Part shown: in pieces, positions 1-13,945 of the stretch
Layout of the letters: the number at the start of each line of letters is the position of its first letter
Numbering within the stretch: position 1 is the stretch's first letter
Assembly (NCBI GenBank): GCA_963932145.1
Contig: OZ010580.1
Span: 33,187,667 to 33,251,666 of the forward strand
DNA length: 64,000 nt
Reading direction: 5' to 3'
Source of the DNA: Acanthosepion lycidas
Taxonomy: Eukaryota > Mollusca > Cephalopoda > Sepiida > Sepiidae
Translations under genes and position numbers: made by a program
Notes under the pieces: generated by a model
What the model was told of the DNA's origin: nothing
The model's input: only the letters and a program-made list of their open reading frames with translations
Database searches by the model: none

Positions 1-2039
1 AAACTATGAATACTCAACATTTTAATGTAAAGCATTAAAGATTCAACAAAGCAAATAAAGAAACAACTGCAGCAGTAACATTTTACAATGAAATAATTGA
101 TAAAGGTTTTTTTTGTTGTTTTTTGACTTATAATCATTAAATTCATACTTTTAATTCCCCACTGGAAAAAAAGTCCCCCAGATTGGGAAATTAGTTCTTA
201 CAAATCAAATATATAAACAGATATACATGTTGAAGCAAGAATCTGAACATAAATAATACATATTCAACACCAATTAATCATCTTGTATTAGTTTACAATG
301 TCAATCAATGTGACATTACCAATGCTATGGCCTGGAAAATAATGCACTTGCATTGCAGTCAACTGATTGGCAAGATAAGCAGAATAAAATCTCTGAATTT
401 ATGTATCAAGTGCTTTCCTAATTTGTATCACAAACTTTTTTGTTTTTTCCATTTGCAGATTTTTCTTCATTTGTATTGCTGCAGAATTAAATACTTTACT
501 TCAATCAGTAAAGATAATAAAAAGTCAAGTATAACACAAGGTTGGCTTTGACACAATCATCTGTTCAGTGTCATGAAAAACACAAAGAATAACTGCTTAT
601 ATATATATTAACAGATATCACAATGCTCTTCAAATCAGATTGAAGCTCAAGTGTTTTTTCAGTCAAATATATTTTCTAATTGAAAAATCTGTATCACTTA
701 TTTGATGATATATTTCTTTCATGACAAAAAAATAATGGAATAAAATCTAAAGTATTCTTTAGTATTTATGAACCTTGATGTTTTTCAAACTTTAAATGGA
801 AAATATCAGGCTCATAATGTAAATATAAAATTTCTTTAAAATCTGTCAGTTACTGAAAGAAACTTTTCAGCAGTCAAATAAGGAGAAGAAAATGGTTTTC
901 AAGCTTATATACAATTTGCAATTATTTTGTTAACCTCTCTCAAAAGTTGTTAGTAATTAGGAGATTTGGGAAATAACCAATCATTTCAAAGCAGCCTGAA
1001 TTAGAGAGGAAAGAAATGTACATTTTGGTTATCATTTCATAGTGAACTTTCATATTGCCACACAATGGCTGACTAGAAATTGTGGACATCAACAAGCCAT
1101 CTAGCAAAAAGTTCAGTGCAGTAAAAAGCCCATTACACTTTCCCTTTGTATTAAACTTTGAACTTCCAGAAAATTTGGCAATGGCAGAACATCAAACAAA
1201 ATGCAACAATTTAGAGAATTTGTGGCATGTAAAAAACAAAGAATACATAATTATATATTTAAAAATAAACAAAAGAAATATTTTTAGAATGAGAATAAAT
1301 TATTGATAGTAATTCTAACAGATAACAACAGATAAATGTTATAGCAAAAATTATTGCCCGTCGAGTTAGTCATCTTATTCCAAAGAGATAATAAATAACT
1401 AAATAAATACTAAATTTAAATTTTATAATTAAAAGATAATACTTTACAAGTATTCAAAGGAATTTGAAGAAATTTTTATTACAACAAGGGAAACTAAGCC
1501 CATGAATTCCTTTTTCTATCACAAAAGTCTTCATACATATTTTGCATAAATAAATTGCAAAAATCTTTGAACTGTTAAATATTAACTATTTTTTTTTAAT
1601 TAGTGAATTGTCTATCTTTCTAGATATCACAGTTTGGCAAGCACATAAAAATGTACTAATAACAGTGGGAAATGAGTAAGACATTCCAGACGATTACTCT
1701 GCATCCTGAAAAATTACTAATATCTTTCGCTATATAATTGATATGATTTGTACAAGAACCAGGGATTTTTTTGACTAAAAGAGTGACATTACTGCCAACC
1801 AATTTTATTAAATGAAAAAATGTTTTACTCTCTATCAGTCTTTTCATAATATTTAAGATTACTAATAAATTGAGAAAAATATTTTTAAATATTTAAGTAA
1901 TCAATTATTTAAACAGAGAAACAGGATTTTATAAAAATTAAATTTAGAAATGTTCAAAATCATATAATATTCTGATATTATTAATAGAGACTGAAAGATT
2001 AAAAAAAGATTAACCACTAAGTAACCTTAAAAAAGAAAG

Positions 2040-2077
<38 letters not shown>

Positions 2078-5000
2078 AGGTAACCATTTTTAGTGGGGGA
2101 TTATATCAGTAATGGAAAACTTACTTCAATTATTAAATAAATCTTTTCTAAATATTGTAGCTTGACAATTTTAAAAATGTACATAAATTTATAAAATCAC
2201 TAATAAAAAACAAACAAGGAACTTAATTTATTATCCTTTCTTGTTGCATAATACTGCATATCAATGGCTATTTTAAAATGAACCAAAATATTAAAATCTT
2301 TTTAACCTCTGTAGTCCAGGCTTCTGAAATAAGTTTTGATAAGTATTTTTATCATGTATCAGTTACATAAAAATATAGCAATCAGCTTATGAGAGAGGAT
2401 CAGCTTTTACATTCTGATGTCACATAGTGGTCAAATGTTTCATTAAAAAAATTCAAACAAAAACTGAAAAACAATTCCCTATATACATGTGACAACTGTC
2501 ACCTCTAGTGATTATATTCATAGAGATGACTAATAGATATTAAGGAAATATTCACTGTAGCTAATTACTGATACTATATAAATCTTGACAAAATTGCAGA
2601 ATTCTAAATATTATGATTATACTTTGTACTAAAAAAATCATTAAAAATGATTAAAATAAACCTTTAGTATTCTTAAGTAAAATCGTTGAGAATACAATCT
2701 ATTTAGATTGACAGTGAAAATAATGTTTAAAGAAGCTAAACAATTTATTTCTTATAAAATAGATATTAAAATTTAATTTCGATATTTGGAATGTTTATAT
2801 TAGATAAATTATTTTAAGCCACAATTGCTTTACCTTTTATGAAACGTAAATATTAGTTTAGCTTATAGAAACCCATCCATGATTTTTTTTAACTTCATAA
2901 TATGCTTTTCTTTTGTGGGCATAGAAACTACTTACAATCATTTTCTTTCAGGACCTGCATAAAACTGTGTGTTGGAGCATTTTACCCTGCCTTTATTTCC
3001 TCCCAAAAAGGAGTTTTCGGTCATGCTCAACACATGCTAGAGAAAGTGTGTGCGCGTTCATTTGTAAGTAAAGAATTGTGTGCTTGTTTGACAAAAGGAG
3101 TTGGTTCTATAGTCAATCTCAAGCCTATAAACATGACCAGCCAGACCTACCAGAACACAGACAGACATATTAAGCTCACTTAGAAACAACACAGAAATCA
3201 TTAGAAAAAGATAATAATATATTAACAAACACTATTTGAATAAAATGTTAATCTTGCATGCATTGAATTGCATTGCAAAAGAAACATGATGGATATGTTC
3301 TTGTTTCAAACTGTCCTTAAAAGAATTTTCATTTTTTATCAAATGTCAATTTATGATATATTCAGTTTTTAAAATATGCAAATATTTCTAGAGGATTTTT
3401 AGACAGGAATATAAAAATGCATATCATATTAAAAACCTTTCATGGATACCAGTACCTTAAAATTAACAGGAACTAGATAAAAAAAAGTGTCAGTTCTGTT
3501 CATTCTTGAAAAGTAAAAAAACATATCTGATAATACTGTTTTATACTTTTACAAGATTTTAACTTACTTTCATGAATGTACAATTTGAGGATTTTAATTT
3601 TTTTTGATAAACAAATTTTTGCAAAGATATGCATGAAATATCTAACATTTACAAAACTGTAATATTAAAAACAGTTACAAAATTTTAATGCAATTTTGTC
3701 TTCAGAAGCATAATATCCATAGCAATGAATATTCATACACAAAACCCACCTCATCAAAATACCTGTTTTGGGGGTCAACTGGGCTTGTCCTAAGTACTTT
3801 GCTTACAAACATTCCAGTCAGCCTATAGTTGTCATGGTGACATTGAACAGCAGTTTGTGACCCTCCATATCAATACATTCACATTAAAAAAAATGAATGT
3901 AGACCAACATAACAATATTAAAAATAACAACAATCTATACCAAAACAACAATGATGCAACTGGATTGTCTGTAGGCACAAGCAGGCCACAGTGAATATTT
4001 CCAATTCTCTTTCACACCAAATACCTTTAAAGAAATGTCATCTCAACAGAAGAGAAAAAAAATTACAGAATGACCCTCATGTTACATAAAAAAAACAACA
4101 GTTCATTTTTTTTTTTCCTTCTGAATGTTTTAATATAATCTTGATTCTGAAAGACTGGAGTAGGATGATTTGGCATTAATCATATATTTAACTGTGACTT
4201 CATGCTGAGCAAGTGATGAAGTTCAGCAATACTCAGCTGTATAAATAGAGAAATTCTCCACTTCAACATTGACCCATGTATCAAACATAGCAGGAATAAA
4301 TAACTAAATACATTTGGATGCAGACATTGCTGATTGCACACTGGATCCTCAACCAATCTCTGTATAAATAGAACTTCATGTAGACCTCTGTGTATGTATG
4401 TGTGTATGTGTGTGCGCACACCAGGACTGCTCTTAAAGAGGGGGTTAAAAATGACTGACCCCAGACAGTTGGCCATTTTGCAATTCTGGACACCCTATTT
4501 CAGCAAACTTATTAAAGCCTTTTTGTGTGTGAGTCTGAAAAAGGAAAATACAAAACAAAATTTAGTTTTCCAGTGTTAAGACCATATTCATTATAATTAC
4601 ATTTTATTTAAAATGGTTAAAGTCAAGTAGAAATTAAACATACATGGAAGTAATTAAAAAAAATCTATTCAAAAAAAATATTTTTACAAATGTTAATGAT
4701 TGGATAATCTTAATTGAAATTCTTATTGACTTAATTTTCGATCTGTTTATCAAAACTCAAAATACATTATATTTTTTATTCTATCAAAATCATAAAATGA
4801 TGTGGTTTTTCTATAATATTCATTCCTTTGATATTTAAGATGAAATGATAAAAATAATGTTAGTTTCCCTGCTATTTATTTTAGATAACTGTATTTTTGA
4901 TTTTGTACACATCTTCTGAGGTTGTAACCAATCATTTTAGTTTTTAAAAACTCATGGTAATATATGAATTATTGATAAATTAAACAAATCAGTTAGTAAT

Positions 5001-6882
5001 GATTTAAGCTAAAATTCTAACTGAAACAATTTTTTTTTTTTAAATAATTTATATAGAAACTTGCAGTAAGTAGCAACATTTAAAATTAAAATATCCCTTT
5101 CAAGTTTTAATTTCAAAAACAAATAAAAAAGGCAAATAAAACTGAATTTTACCAAAGAATTTTAAAAAGAAATCATAGTAAGAAATCTCAAATACATTAA
5201 ACACCATAATTTAAAACTTATAACAACAATTATTCATTTACCGAGAGAACAATTGTAAGCATCTAGAATATGTATACTTTACAAATTTCTTTACATTTTA
5301 TGAAATTCCAAAGGAAATTGTGAAAATCTCAATGAGCCTGACCTAGAGCAAAACTAATGCATAATAAGGCTTACAGCAAACTATTTAAATCAACTGGTAA
5401 CTACCACTACCATCCATACAGCCAGTATCAACACCCCTGTAACAAATTAACATTAGTTGTCTATTGCCATGAAAACAATGTTACAAAGATTTATCTACAA
5501 ACAAGAAGAGTTAGGTTTAGACAAGTAATGACTGCCTCCAACTAACTTTAAATTCACCATCAATTTTGATAGCAATCTCACCATAATGTAGCAACAAGTT
5601 CAAATTCTAATTTCATACCCAATTACACTATCATTAGAAGAAAAAAAAAACGACTCAGTCATCCATTTGCCAAAATCATGCTTGTCATACACAAGCAGCA
5701 AAAATTGAAAAATCAACCCGATTTAAATCCAATGATCCAAACTGATATTTTTATCTTCATTCTCACAGTGAAAGAAAAAAAATGAAGCTGCTAGGCAAAA
5801 CTGTTTGTCTTGCAGATTCTTTTTGTCATTTTTGTTATGAACTTGAAATTCTGGTCTGAATAGTCACATACAAAAGTAAATAAGAGCATTTACAAAAGTA
5901 ATGTTGAAGATTTAAAAGCTGAATTTAAAAAATAATGATGAAATAATTATTTCCTAATAAAGATTATAAAATTAACTTCGAAAAATAAAACCAAGATAAA
6001 TTTGTTAGTTTTTTAAATAACAAAATGCTCAAAACTATAATTACTTATCTAAATGGAATTTGTGATACCCCCACCCAACAAAAAAAAAAATGCAATAATC
6101 ATGAAATGGGGATTGCCAGCTATTAATTCACTCTATGGCTAATACTTCTATAAAAGTTAGCATGTATAGGAAAGTTTACGTATTATTAAAAAAAAATGCC
6201 TCAAGTCACAAAGTCAGGCATTAAATGAAATTTGTCTTTGTGAATAGGCATACATACATGTATTACATATTTGCTTTTTCTTCAGCAAGAAGTTTTAATT
6301 TCTACATAAACAAGCTACTATAGTAGTTAAAACAAATACATTAAATTAGGTACATAATAGATAAATGCTAAACCTTTCTCAAGAGGAAATAAAAATTGTA
6401 CTAGAGCAAAAAATAGCATTCAGTAAGATGGAATTTTTCTGGTAAGATATGTAAACTCCTACACAAATAATACATAGCAACAATAAAAAAAAATCAGTAT
6501 CAAGCATAGTGAAAGAAAATAAACAACAACATCAGATTCTGACTAATAATCTGCAAATTTTTATCCAAACACAAGTATTTCATACATTTAAAGATCATTT
6601 CAAGTGTAAATAAATCTCTTTATATACAAGTTGGTTCAACATAGATGAGATAATTTTATGCTTTGCATCTACTAATTTTTTCATATTATAAATGAAAGTA
6701 ATAAATATGTGAAGGTCATAAACATATCTGCTACATAATACAAACACATTGATCTATACAGGAACATAGTCATTATTCATCAAAGACTATTACTTGATAC
6801 ACAAGAAATTTGTAAATAAAACTAGAATCTTACAATAACAACCATACATACCTTACTTAAAAACAAAAAGAAAATCAACATC
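1..6882. other. AT-rich non-coding region downstream of the zinc-finger gene
   Basis: No convincing coding region or recognisable transposon is seen here on either strand. The sequence is AT-rich and mostly unique, with short A and T runs. It lies directly 3' of the minus-strand zinc-finger stop codon, so part may be its 3' UTR. Minus-strand AATAAA hexamers occur at several places (for example near 4770, 4600, 2990, 2745 and 1800), but none can be picked as the true polyadenylation signal. Open frames such as 2902-3183 look random. Confidence 0.5.
2041..2078. repeat. (TA)n(TG)n microsatellite
   Basis: A run of about 13 TA units passes into six TG units. It is a plain compound dinucleotide microsatellite. 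Confidence 0.95.
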
Positions 6883-8386
6883 TCAGATTTGTAGTTCAGG
6901 ATCCAAGTGCCAAACGAGATGGGCCATGAATTCTAAACGGTTTCCCAGCTTCTTTAGACACTTTCTGCATGTAAAAGGGTCAGATTCATCAGCAGAATGA
7001 AGACTGCTGTGAAGCATATAGATTCCAAAATCTTCAAACCACATTCCACAGTGGTCACATTTGCTGAGTCTTTTGCCGTTCAATGTTGGAGGCGTGACAG
7101 CATCTCCTTGCTCTAACTCAGCATGTCTTTGCAGGTCTTCAGAATATTTCATGAATGGGTGACATTGAGCCACAGCCACAGGATTCCTTGCAAGCAGACT
7201 CATTGTGTAACGAGAATCTTGATCTTTAGCACAGCCAGGTTCTCTCTTAATCACAGCCTTAAGTGCACTCAATGTTTCACGAGATACTTCTGGAGAGGGC
7301 AACCTTTGTTGAGAGATCTCTGGAGAGGATAGGGTCTGGCGAGAGATTTCTGGAGATGACAAAGAGTTCTGAAGCATTTCGGGACAAGAAGAGGGCTCTG
7401 TAGGATGCATACCAAATCTATTTGGAACTGATTCAGACATATGTAGAGATTTCCCCTGATTTTCATCAGACATACTTGGAAGCATATATATTTTGTCTGA
7501 ATCTGTAGAAAACCTCCCCAGCTCGTTGCTAACTGCAGATCCTGCCAAAGAGTAACTGGTAGAGATTGCCATTTTGTAGTTGCTGTTTTCAGTTGTGACA
7601 GGAAGTTGATCCTGCTCTTGATCCATGCCTGCATATTGTACTTCCTGTTTGATAAATTCCTGGTCTTTCTTATTCGCATCCTCGTCATCCTCTTCATTTT
7701 CAGATGCTGACATCCTGATTGTTTTACTGTTGCTAGCTGCCACCTGTGGAACGCAAAATCTTGCACAACCAAGCCACCGACCCTCTGATGGCATTTTTGG
7801 ATTGATGTCATCTGGTGGAACACTTGTTAATGCTGACATGTCTACAGGAGCACCCCGACTCCGACGACGACCATTGGGCCGCAAGTTACTTTTCATCTTG
7901 TGCAACTTCCGATGCAGTAAAAGTTCCTCATTCTCCTGGAAACCTTCACCACATCGGCGACATACATGAATCATATGAATACTGTGCCGTCGCAGATGGC
8001 TGCCAAGGAGTGAGGATCGTGCAAAACGGACTCCACAAATGCGACACATGTTCTTCTGCCTGTGCGGCTGGTGCACCTTCATGTGCTGCTTTACGTGGTC
8101 TGAGCGTGTAAAGCGGCGTCCGCACAAATTACACATGTACGGCCTTTCCCCACTGTGTACACGCACATGACGCTGAAGTTTTGATGGTGTTGTGTATGAT
8201 CTTCCGCATACTGTACAACTGTGCAGTGTCTTGCCATGTGTGTGTGATAGCACATGCAGCTGCATGTCGCGCAGGGAGGCAAACTGCATTGCGCAGTACT
8301 TGCAGGTGAACTTGGTCACTACCTGAACAGTGTACTTTTTATCTTCAGAGATGGCGGACGTTTCGCCCAGTTCCATCCGACTGAAG
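6883..8386 (-). CDS. C2H2 zinc-finger transcription factor, Ikaros/Hunchback-like C-terminal finger pair (main exon)
   Basis: Probable nuclear DNA-binding regulator. The frame runs from an ATG at 8376 to a TGA at 6885-6883 (497 residues from that Met). Five C-x2-C-x12-H-x3-H fingers lie at about residues 25-45, 54-74, 82-102, 111-131 and 139-159; fingers 2 and 3 are joined by a TGEKP-type linker (SGERP). A basic stretch (166-174) may be a nuclear localisation signal. The linker holds an acidic run (226-240), two psi-K-x-E SUMO-type motifs (IKQE at 242-245, IKRE at 376-379) and a 10-residue tandem repeat built on LSSPEIS (339-370). Two more fingers (440-460 and 470-490) close the protein. Their spacing and the F-x-D...Y...H and DPF-x-C pattern resemble the dimerisation fingers of the Ikaros/Hunchback families. 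A splice acceptor sits only 10 bases before the ATG, so the exon begins at 8386 (or 8380) and an upstream exon exists. The finger protein call is certain; the family placement is inference. Confidence 0.93.
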
Positions 8387-8400
8387 CTGAAAATAGAAAT
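8381..8400 (-). other. Tandem 3' splice site (two CAGs six bases apart)
   Basis: On the minus strand a pyrimidine-rich run ends in TTTTCAG at 8387 and is followed by CTTCAG ending at 8381. Use of the first gives an exon starting at 8386, the second at 8380. The 6-base difference keeps frame, so the two products would differ by two residues (Ser-Phe). Confidence 0.65.
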
Positions 8401-11400
8401 ATTAAAAAAAAAAAAAGATTAGTAAAAATGAATATAATGAATTCATACATTATAAATACAAGGAAAAAGATTTTTCTATAAAACCGTCTTTAGTCACGAA
8501 AAATACACTTATATTTATTAAACTTTCTAAAAAAAAATTAATATGTGAAATTTTCTCATAAGAAATTATGACCAAGCAAATATAGTACAAGAGATGTCAG
8601 CTACACATTTTAAGTTGGTTACTGTGACAGCCATTTAGTACATGCTCATACAGGCCTATCTACAATGTTTACCAGTAGACCATAGCTTGTGTAAATTGCA
8701 AATCCTGAATATGTGAATTGCAGGGAGTTGTTAGTCTCATGGCTGTACATTTTTAATAGATTACAAATTAAGTATCAGAAACTAAATAAAAATCTTTTTC
8801 TACTTAATTTCACCGAAATCTTTGCCAGGATTTTAATTTGTGTAAGAAAAGATTAAAAGGAAGCAGAGGTTTATTGCTGATTAAAGTTTAGCCATAGTCT
8901 GAGCTGCTTCAATAGAACAATATGCATTACTCTTAAGGTTTATGGATTTAGATTTTAAAGATTTAGAAATTAATTAAATCAAGGAAAAAAACTTAACTTG
9001 ATGTTAACCTTTTATGTAAATCTGATTTTAAAAATTATATCATAAAAAAAACCTAGATTAAGCAATAAGTATTGTTAAGTTGGTCTTGAATTCTGAAATT
9101 TAAAAAATGTTTGCCGGCAAAGAATTTTCATATCAATTGTTTGCAGTATTGTCACTTTGGCTAATGCAAAAATTATTTTAAAATTTCAATTGCCAATTTT
9201 TTTTTTATAACTCCTTTTGGAAATTAAAATTAAATCATTAAAGTTAATAAAGAAAACTTTTTAGTAGAAATTTAAGGTCATTAAAATGTCGATATTCTTT
9301 TGATTTATTTCCCTATGAAGGCAGTATCTTTGTGGCAATCAATACCGGTTTTTAAATACTGACTATTACAATCATTTTGATTCACACTTTTTACTGGTTT
9401 AATTTATATATCAAATATTTCAAGTCAGTTGTAAATCCCATCAAGAATTCAGAATTAAACCATTTCAAGTAAAATCTCGTGACAAGAAAAAAAGAATTTT
9501 AAATGACCTTTCCAGAGATGTATGGTAGGCTATAATGATAAAATTACAGTACCAACAACATCAAGAAAAGCTCGTCTGTTTGATGTTATTGTTCGACTTA
9601 CTAGCAGCTACATTCAAAAGGAAAATTTGAGGAAAATAAGCTAAGTTGAAATACACTTTTTTTAGTTTAATAACTTCTTTTTATTCTGCTGAACGTGTTA
9701 GTTAACTGTTAGTTAATTTCATGGATTTTTTTTGAAAAAGTGATCGATGCGATATTTTTGAAGGTTTTTTTATTTGTAAAAGAATTCATGAAAAATACGC
9801 AATATATAACTTCTCTAGAAAAATGTTGATACAATTATTTAAATTTAATTAAAAAATTAATGATTTTTCTAAAACTTGATCTTAAATTTAAAATTTTATC
9901 ATCGAATAAACTTCAATTTTTTGTTTTTTCTTTTGTGAGATTTTTTTTTTTATGCCCAGTACTATATTGGTCCTTCCTTTACAAGTTTGTAGTAGACATT
10001 TTTTTCTTGCATGAAAGACAAAAATGAGGTATGCATATATATAATTAAAAAAAAAAAAAAAAAATTAAACATGCAAAATAGAGAGTAGAGAGTAGGTAGA
10101 GACTGTGTGAAAAATATCCGAAGAAAAGGACTTTCTGACATTAAATTTAACAATTTTTGCACACACATATGAAATGAAAGTTCCCTTGATTAATTTTTTA
10201 CATCAAACTCTAGTATTGGTCCTTGAAACTAAAAAAGAATCTCTTCCCAAAATGAGACTCTTTCTTTACATGTTTTGAACTGTCCGTTCTACTATTTAAA
10301 TACCCCAAAAGAGAAAAATGTTTTCCTAGTTTACTACTTTGTATTTTACTTCATTAAGAAAAAAAAATTCCGAGACAGTTTTGTTATGATGCACACTAGC
10401 AGCACACATTATTCATTTTTGTTTTTTTATTGTTTGTTTGGTTACAAGATTCACCTTTCCTTAATGTCCCAAAAGTAAAATTACTCAACTCAAATAAATT
10501 AGCTTATAAAAAAAAAAAATATCAGTGTGTAGCTTTTTACTACAAGTGTCAATTTTCGACAATTGCGAAATTCATGTTTTTTTTATGGCTTACTAACAAG
10601 GTATGAAGAGTTAAAGAACTTTTGTTTTCTTATCAATTTATGGGAGCACTAATTTGTATTTGTCAGTAGTTTTGAAAATTAATAATACACAAATCAATTC
10701 AAGCATGGTAGGGAAAGATTACTAAAAATCAGAATTAACTATCGTTGAAGATTACAAAATATTGACAAAAATAAATTTAAATTAAAAATACATAAATTAA
10801 AGTACACTACATTTATTTTGAAAACTTATAGAGAGACCAATTGATTCTTTTTTTATACAAAAATTATTAAAATTATTTAAAAAAAGCAGAAAGGATAAAA
10901 AAAAAAAAAAAGCTTATATCCCAAAAAGATTTTCTGCAAAATTCTCATGAAATTAAACAACTTTTGCACACATTTTCGAAAGACAGGAAAAATTTAAAAC
11001 AGCTGCTGGACTAAATATGTTTTGCTTTTGGTGTTAAAAAATATAAACAATTTTGATTCACATACGCCATTTTTTTTAATATGAAAGTGGTTTAAACTTT
11101 ATACTATCATCGCATAGCAACACTTCAAACTATTTTCATGTGGAAAAATTGTATAAACACTAATTTTTTGTGTAATGACACACATTAACCCAAAAACCCA
11201 GTTTTGTAATATTTCACTGCCAGGAAGCAATATTTTGTGCCAAACGCGACCGATAATATATTTCCGGTTGTTATGAAAAAAAAAATAAAAAAAAAACTAG
11301 AGGAAAAAAATAAAATAAAAAATAAATGTTATTTTTGGGAGAATAAAGAAAAGATTATCGGGGGTGGAACTCATACAATCAGAAAATTATTTAAAAAAAA

Positions 11401-13911
11401 AAAAAAAATGATGAATTCAAATAGGAAAAAAAAAAAAAAAAAAAAAAAAAATCACATTTTTCTAAAGATGAACTAAAATAAAAATAAAATGATAAAAGAA
11501 AACGCCAAAGTTCGAAAAAGCGCAAAAAATGGTTCCTTCGACTGAGCTAAATAAATCATATTCAATCAAATTATTGTCACAAAAATAAATGTAATTGTAA
11601 ACATAATGCAAGCAAGTAGAAAGAGAAGAAATAAAAATTCAAATCTCCAATGAAAAGTTGTTCTTTAGTGGCTTTAGAGTCTAAAGTTTCCCGAAATGGT
11701 TTCTTTGAGTTTGAAAGTCACCATAAATTACTACTGTAGTGAGTTCGACCATCCTTTCACAGTGGCCTTATTTCAGACTGGAAAAAATTATACTACGAAC
11801 TCGTCTTACAAAATTCCAAAATATATAAAAGTTAAAAAAGTTTTAAAAACACTTACAAAAAAAATATTATAATAATTATTATTTAACAAACTTAAGTCTT
11901 CAGTAGATTTTTAAATATAACAAATTATTGAGCTTTTATTCAGCTTCTTTTTTTTAAAAAAAAAATAATAAAATCGAAATTTAGAGTGTTGAGAAAAATA
12001 AAAAGCCGAAAAAAGCAATAATAGCAAATTTTATCTTAAAAAATACATCAATTTAATTTTAATTTTTATATTTAATAACTTTTACAAATAAGCTACATTG
12101 CTACAAACTTACAGTTTTTGTTTGTAAGTGTTCACATGCAAAATTTAGTTAAAAAAAAAACAAGACAAACAAAAAATACATTTGTGAAATAAATAATAAA
12201 TAAACTTGACTCGAATAAATTACCATAAAGCTAACAAAAGTATTTATTTTTCTTTTAAAAAGTAAAAAATAAATCATCATCAGCAAAAAAAAAAAAAAAA
12301 AAAAAAAGACGACAGAAGTGTTCGTTTTTACTACTACTGATGCAATGAAGAAACTTTCTTGGTTGAAATATTTTCAATCAATAATACTGAAAGATTTGTG
12401 TACAGCAATCTACAGGTGGGTTTTCGCCTCCTGTTCTCTTTACTTTTAACCTACTTCCAACTTTGCCTTTTTAGTTTCTCTGGTGCTCACACTACTCACT
12501 CAATGCACGCACAGGCTATAATTTTTAGTAAGTAAAAAAAAGTAAGTATCCAGCACCCGTACTACTAGTAGTCAATTTTCACTATATTCCTCCCCCTTCT
12601 CTTATTCTTCATCAGATAAAATTGGCCTTGCCATAAATACACTAAAAAGTCACTAATACAATCAGATTTAAATTAAAACGCTTCCGCCCAGAGATATATG
12701 AATCAATAAATAAGTCTCTTCTATACAAATATATATATATTTTTTGTTAATAAAAACTACTGGAATGCACTGAAAGAATCGTTTGCTATCTCACTTTAAG
12801 AAGTGAATGAATTGAAAACTTTATTAAGAATTAAGATAATTTTTGCAGTACGAAACACTACGAAAGAAATAAAACAAGAAACAAATGAAATAAAAAATAC
12901 TTCAAAACAAAGATTTTTTTTTCTAATTTGGATTTTTGTACTAAACAGTAACAGTTAAACTACTCCAAACCAAAACAAACACGAGTAAAGAAAGCACTAG
13001 ACGACTTGACACATATTTTTATTTTAATTTTTAAACTGTCATTATGTGTACAAAAAATCAGATCAGAATATTTTCTTAGAATTTCAAAATTAAAATTTGC
13101 TACAAAAACTGGAAGATAAAACAATGGAAATATATTGATGCAATGTTTTAAAACAATTTTTAAAACTCGTTTAAAAACTGTTTTCCAGCTTTTATAATAA
13201 AAAAACAAAAAAGTAACTGGTGTCTTTTTAGTTTTTAATTTCACTAAAGTTTAAAGAGGTCCCGTAACTTCAGCAAACTTTCTAATATTGTGTAAAAACT
13301 AATAAATAAAGAAAGCTCTCTAGATCATTCTTAAAAATAGAAAGAGACGGAGAATAATAATACAGTACACAAAGAAAGGATATTTTATGACGCATGACAC
13401 AGAAATCGAAGATTAACATTCAAATAAGTCGACGGGTTGTCAATGTTTCAAACTCAATTTTTTTTTTTTAAGAGAGTCGATAAGCTATCTGATGACCCAG
13501 TAAGTATTTAATAAAATAAATAAATAAATGTCTGAAGTAGGTCATGGTGACCCAGCACGGCTAACAACACAAGTGATTAAAGCAGGAAGTCCGATCAAGT
13601 AAAAATGTATAAGATTTCTTGAAACCTAAAACAAGACACGAAGCAAAAAGAGAAAAAAGTTTCTTTCGAAATGGAAAAGTGTACAAAAAAGTCGCTCTGA
13701 CCCAGCGAAACAACATAAGAATCAGTACAAACTGTCGCCTATAATTCCCGATTAACTAACAGTGTCTGTTGTGCCGATAATAATAACAATAATAATACAA
13801 ATAACTCGTAATTATTATTAATAATAATATCATGATGACGATGATGATATCAGGCACCGCAAGTTGATGATGGCTGGGCGAGCAGAGAAGCAAATATAGG
13901 TCACATTTATT

Positions 13912-13945
13912 TTTCTTTCTTTCTTTCTTTCTCTCTCTTTCTTTG
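13912..13945. repeat. (TTTC)n / CT-rich microsatellite
   Basis: Several TTTC units followed by CTCTCTTTCTTT. Simple repeat inside the inferred intron. Confidence 0.9.

Noticed and set aside
2902-3183. 93-codon open frame on the + strand
   Set aside because: No domain or splice support, and it lies antisense in the AT-rich region downstream of the zinc-finger gene.
4180-4579. Overlapping open frames on both strands around a TGTATG repeat
   Set aside because: The three frames overlap on opposite strands and owe their length to the simple repeat; no conserved motif.
7269-8282. Several alternative-frame open frames within the zinc-finger exon
   Set aside because: They are shadows of the real frame; only the minus-strand frame carries the seven C2H2 fingers.
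11237-11476. Lysine-rich 79-codon open frame
   Set aside because: It is translated poly-A sequence.
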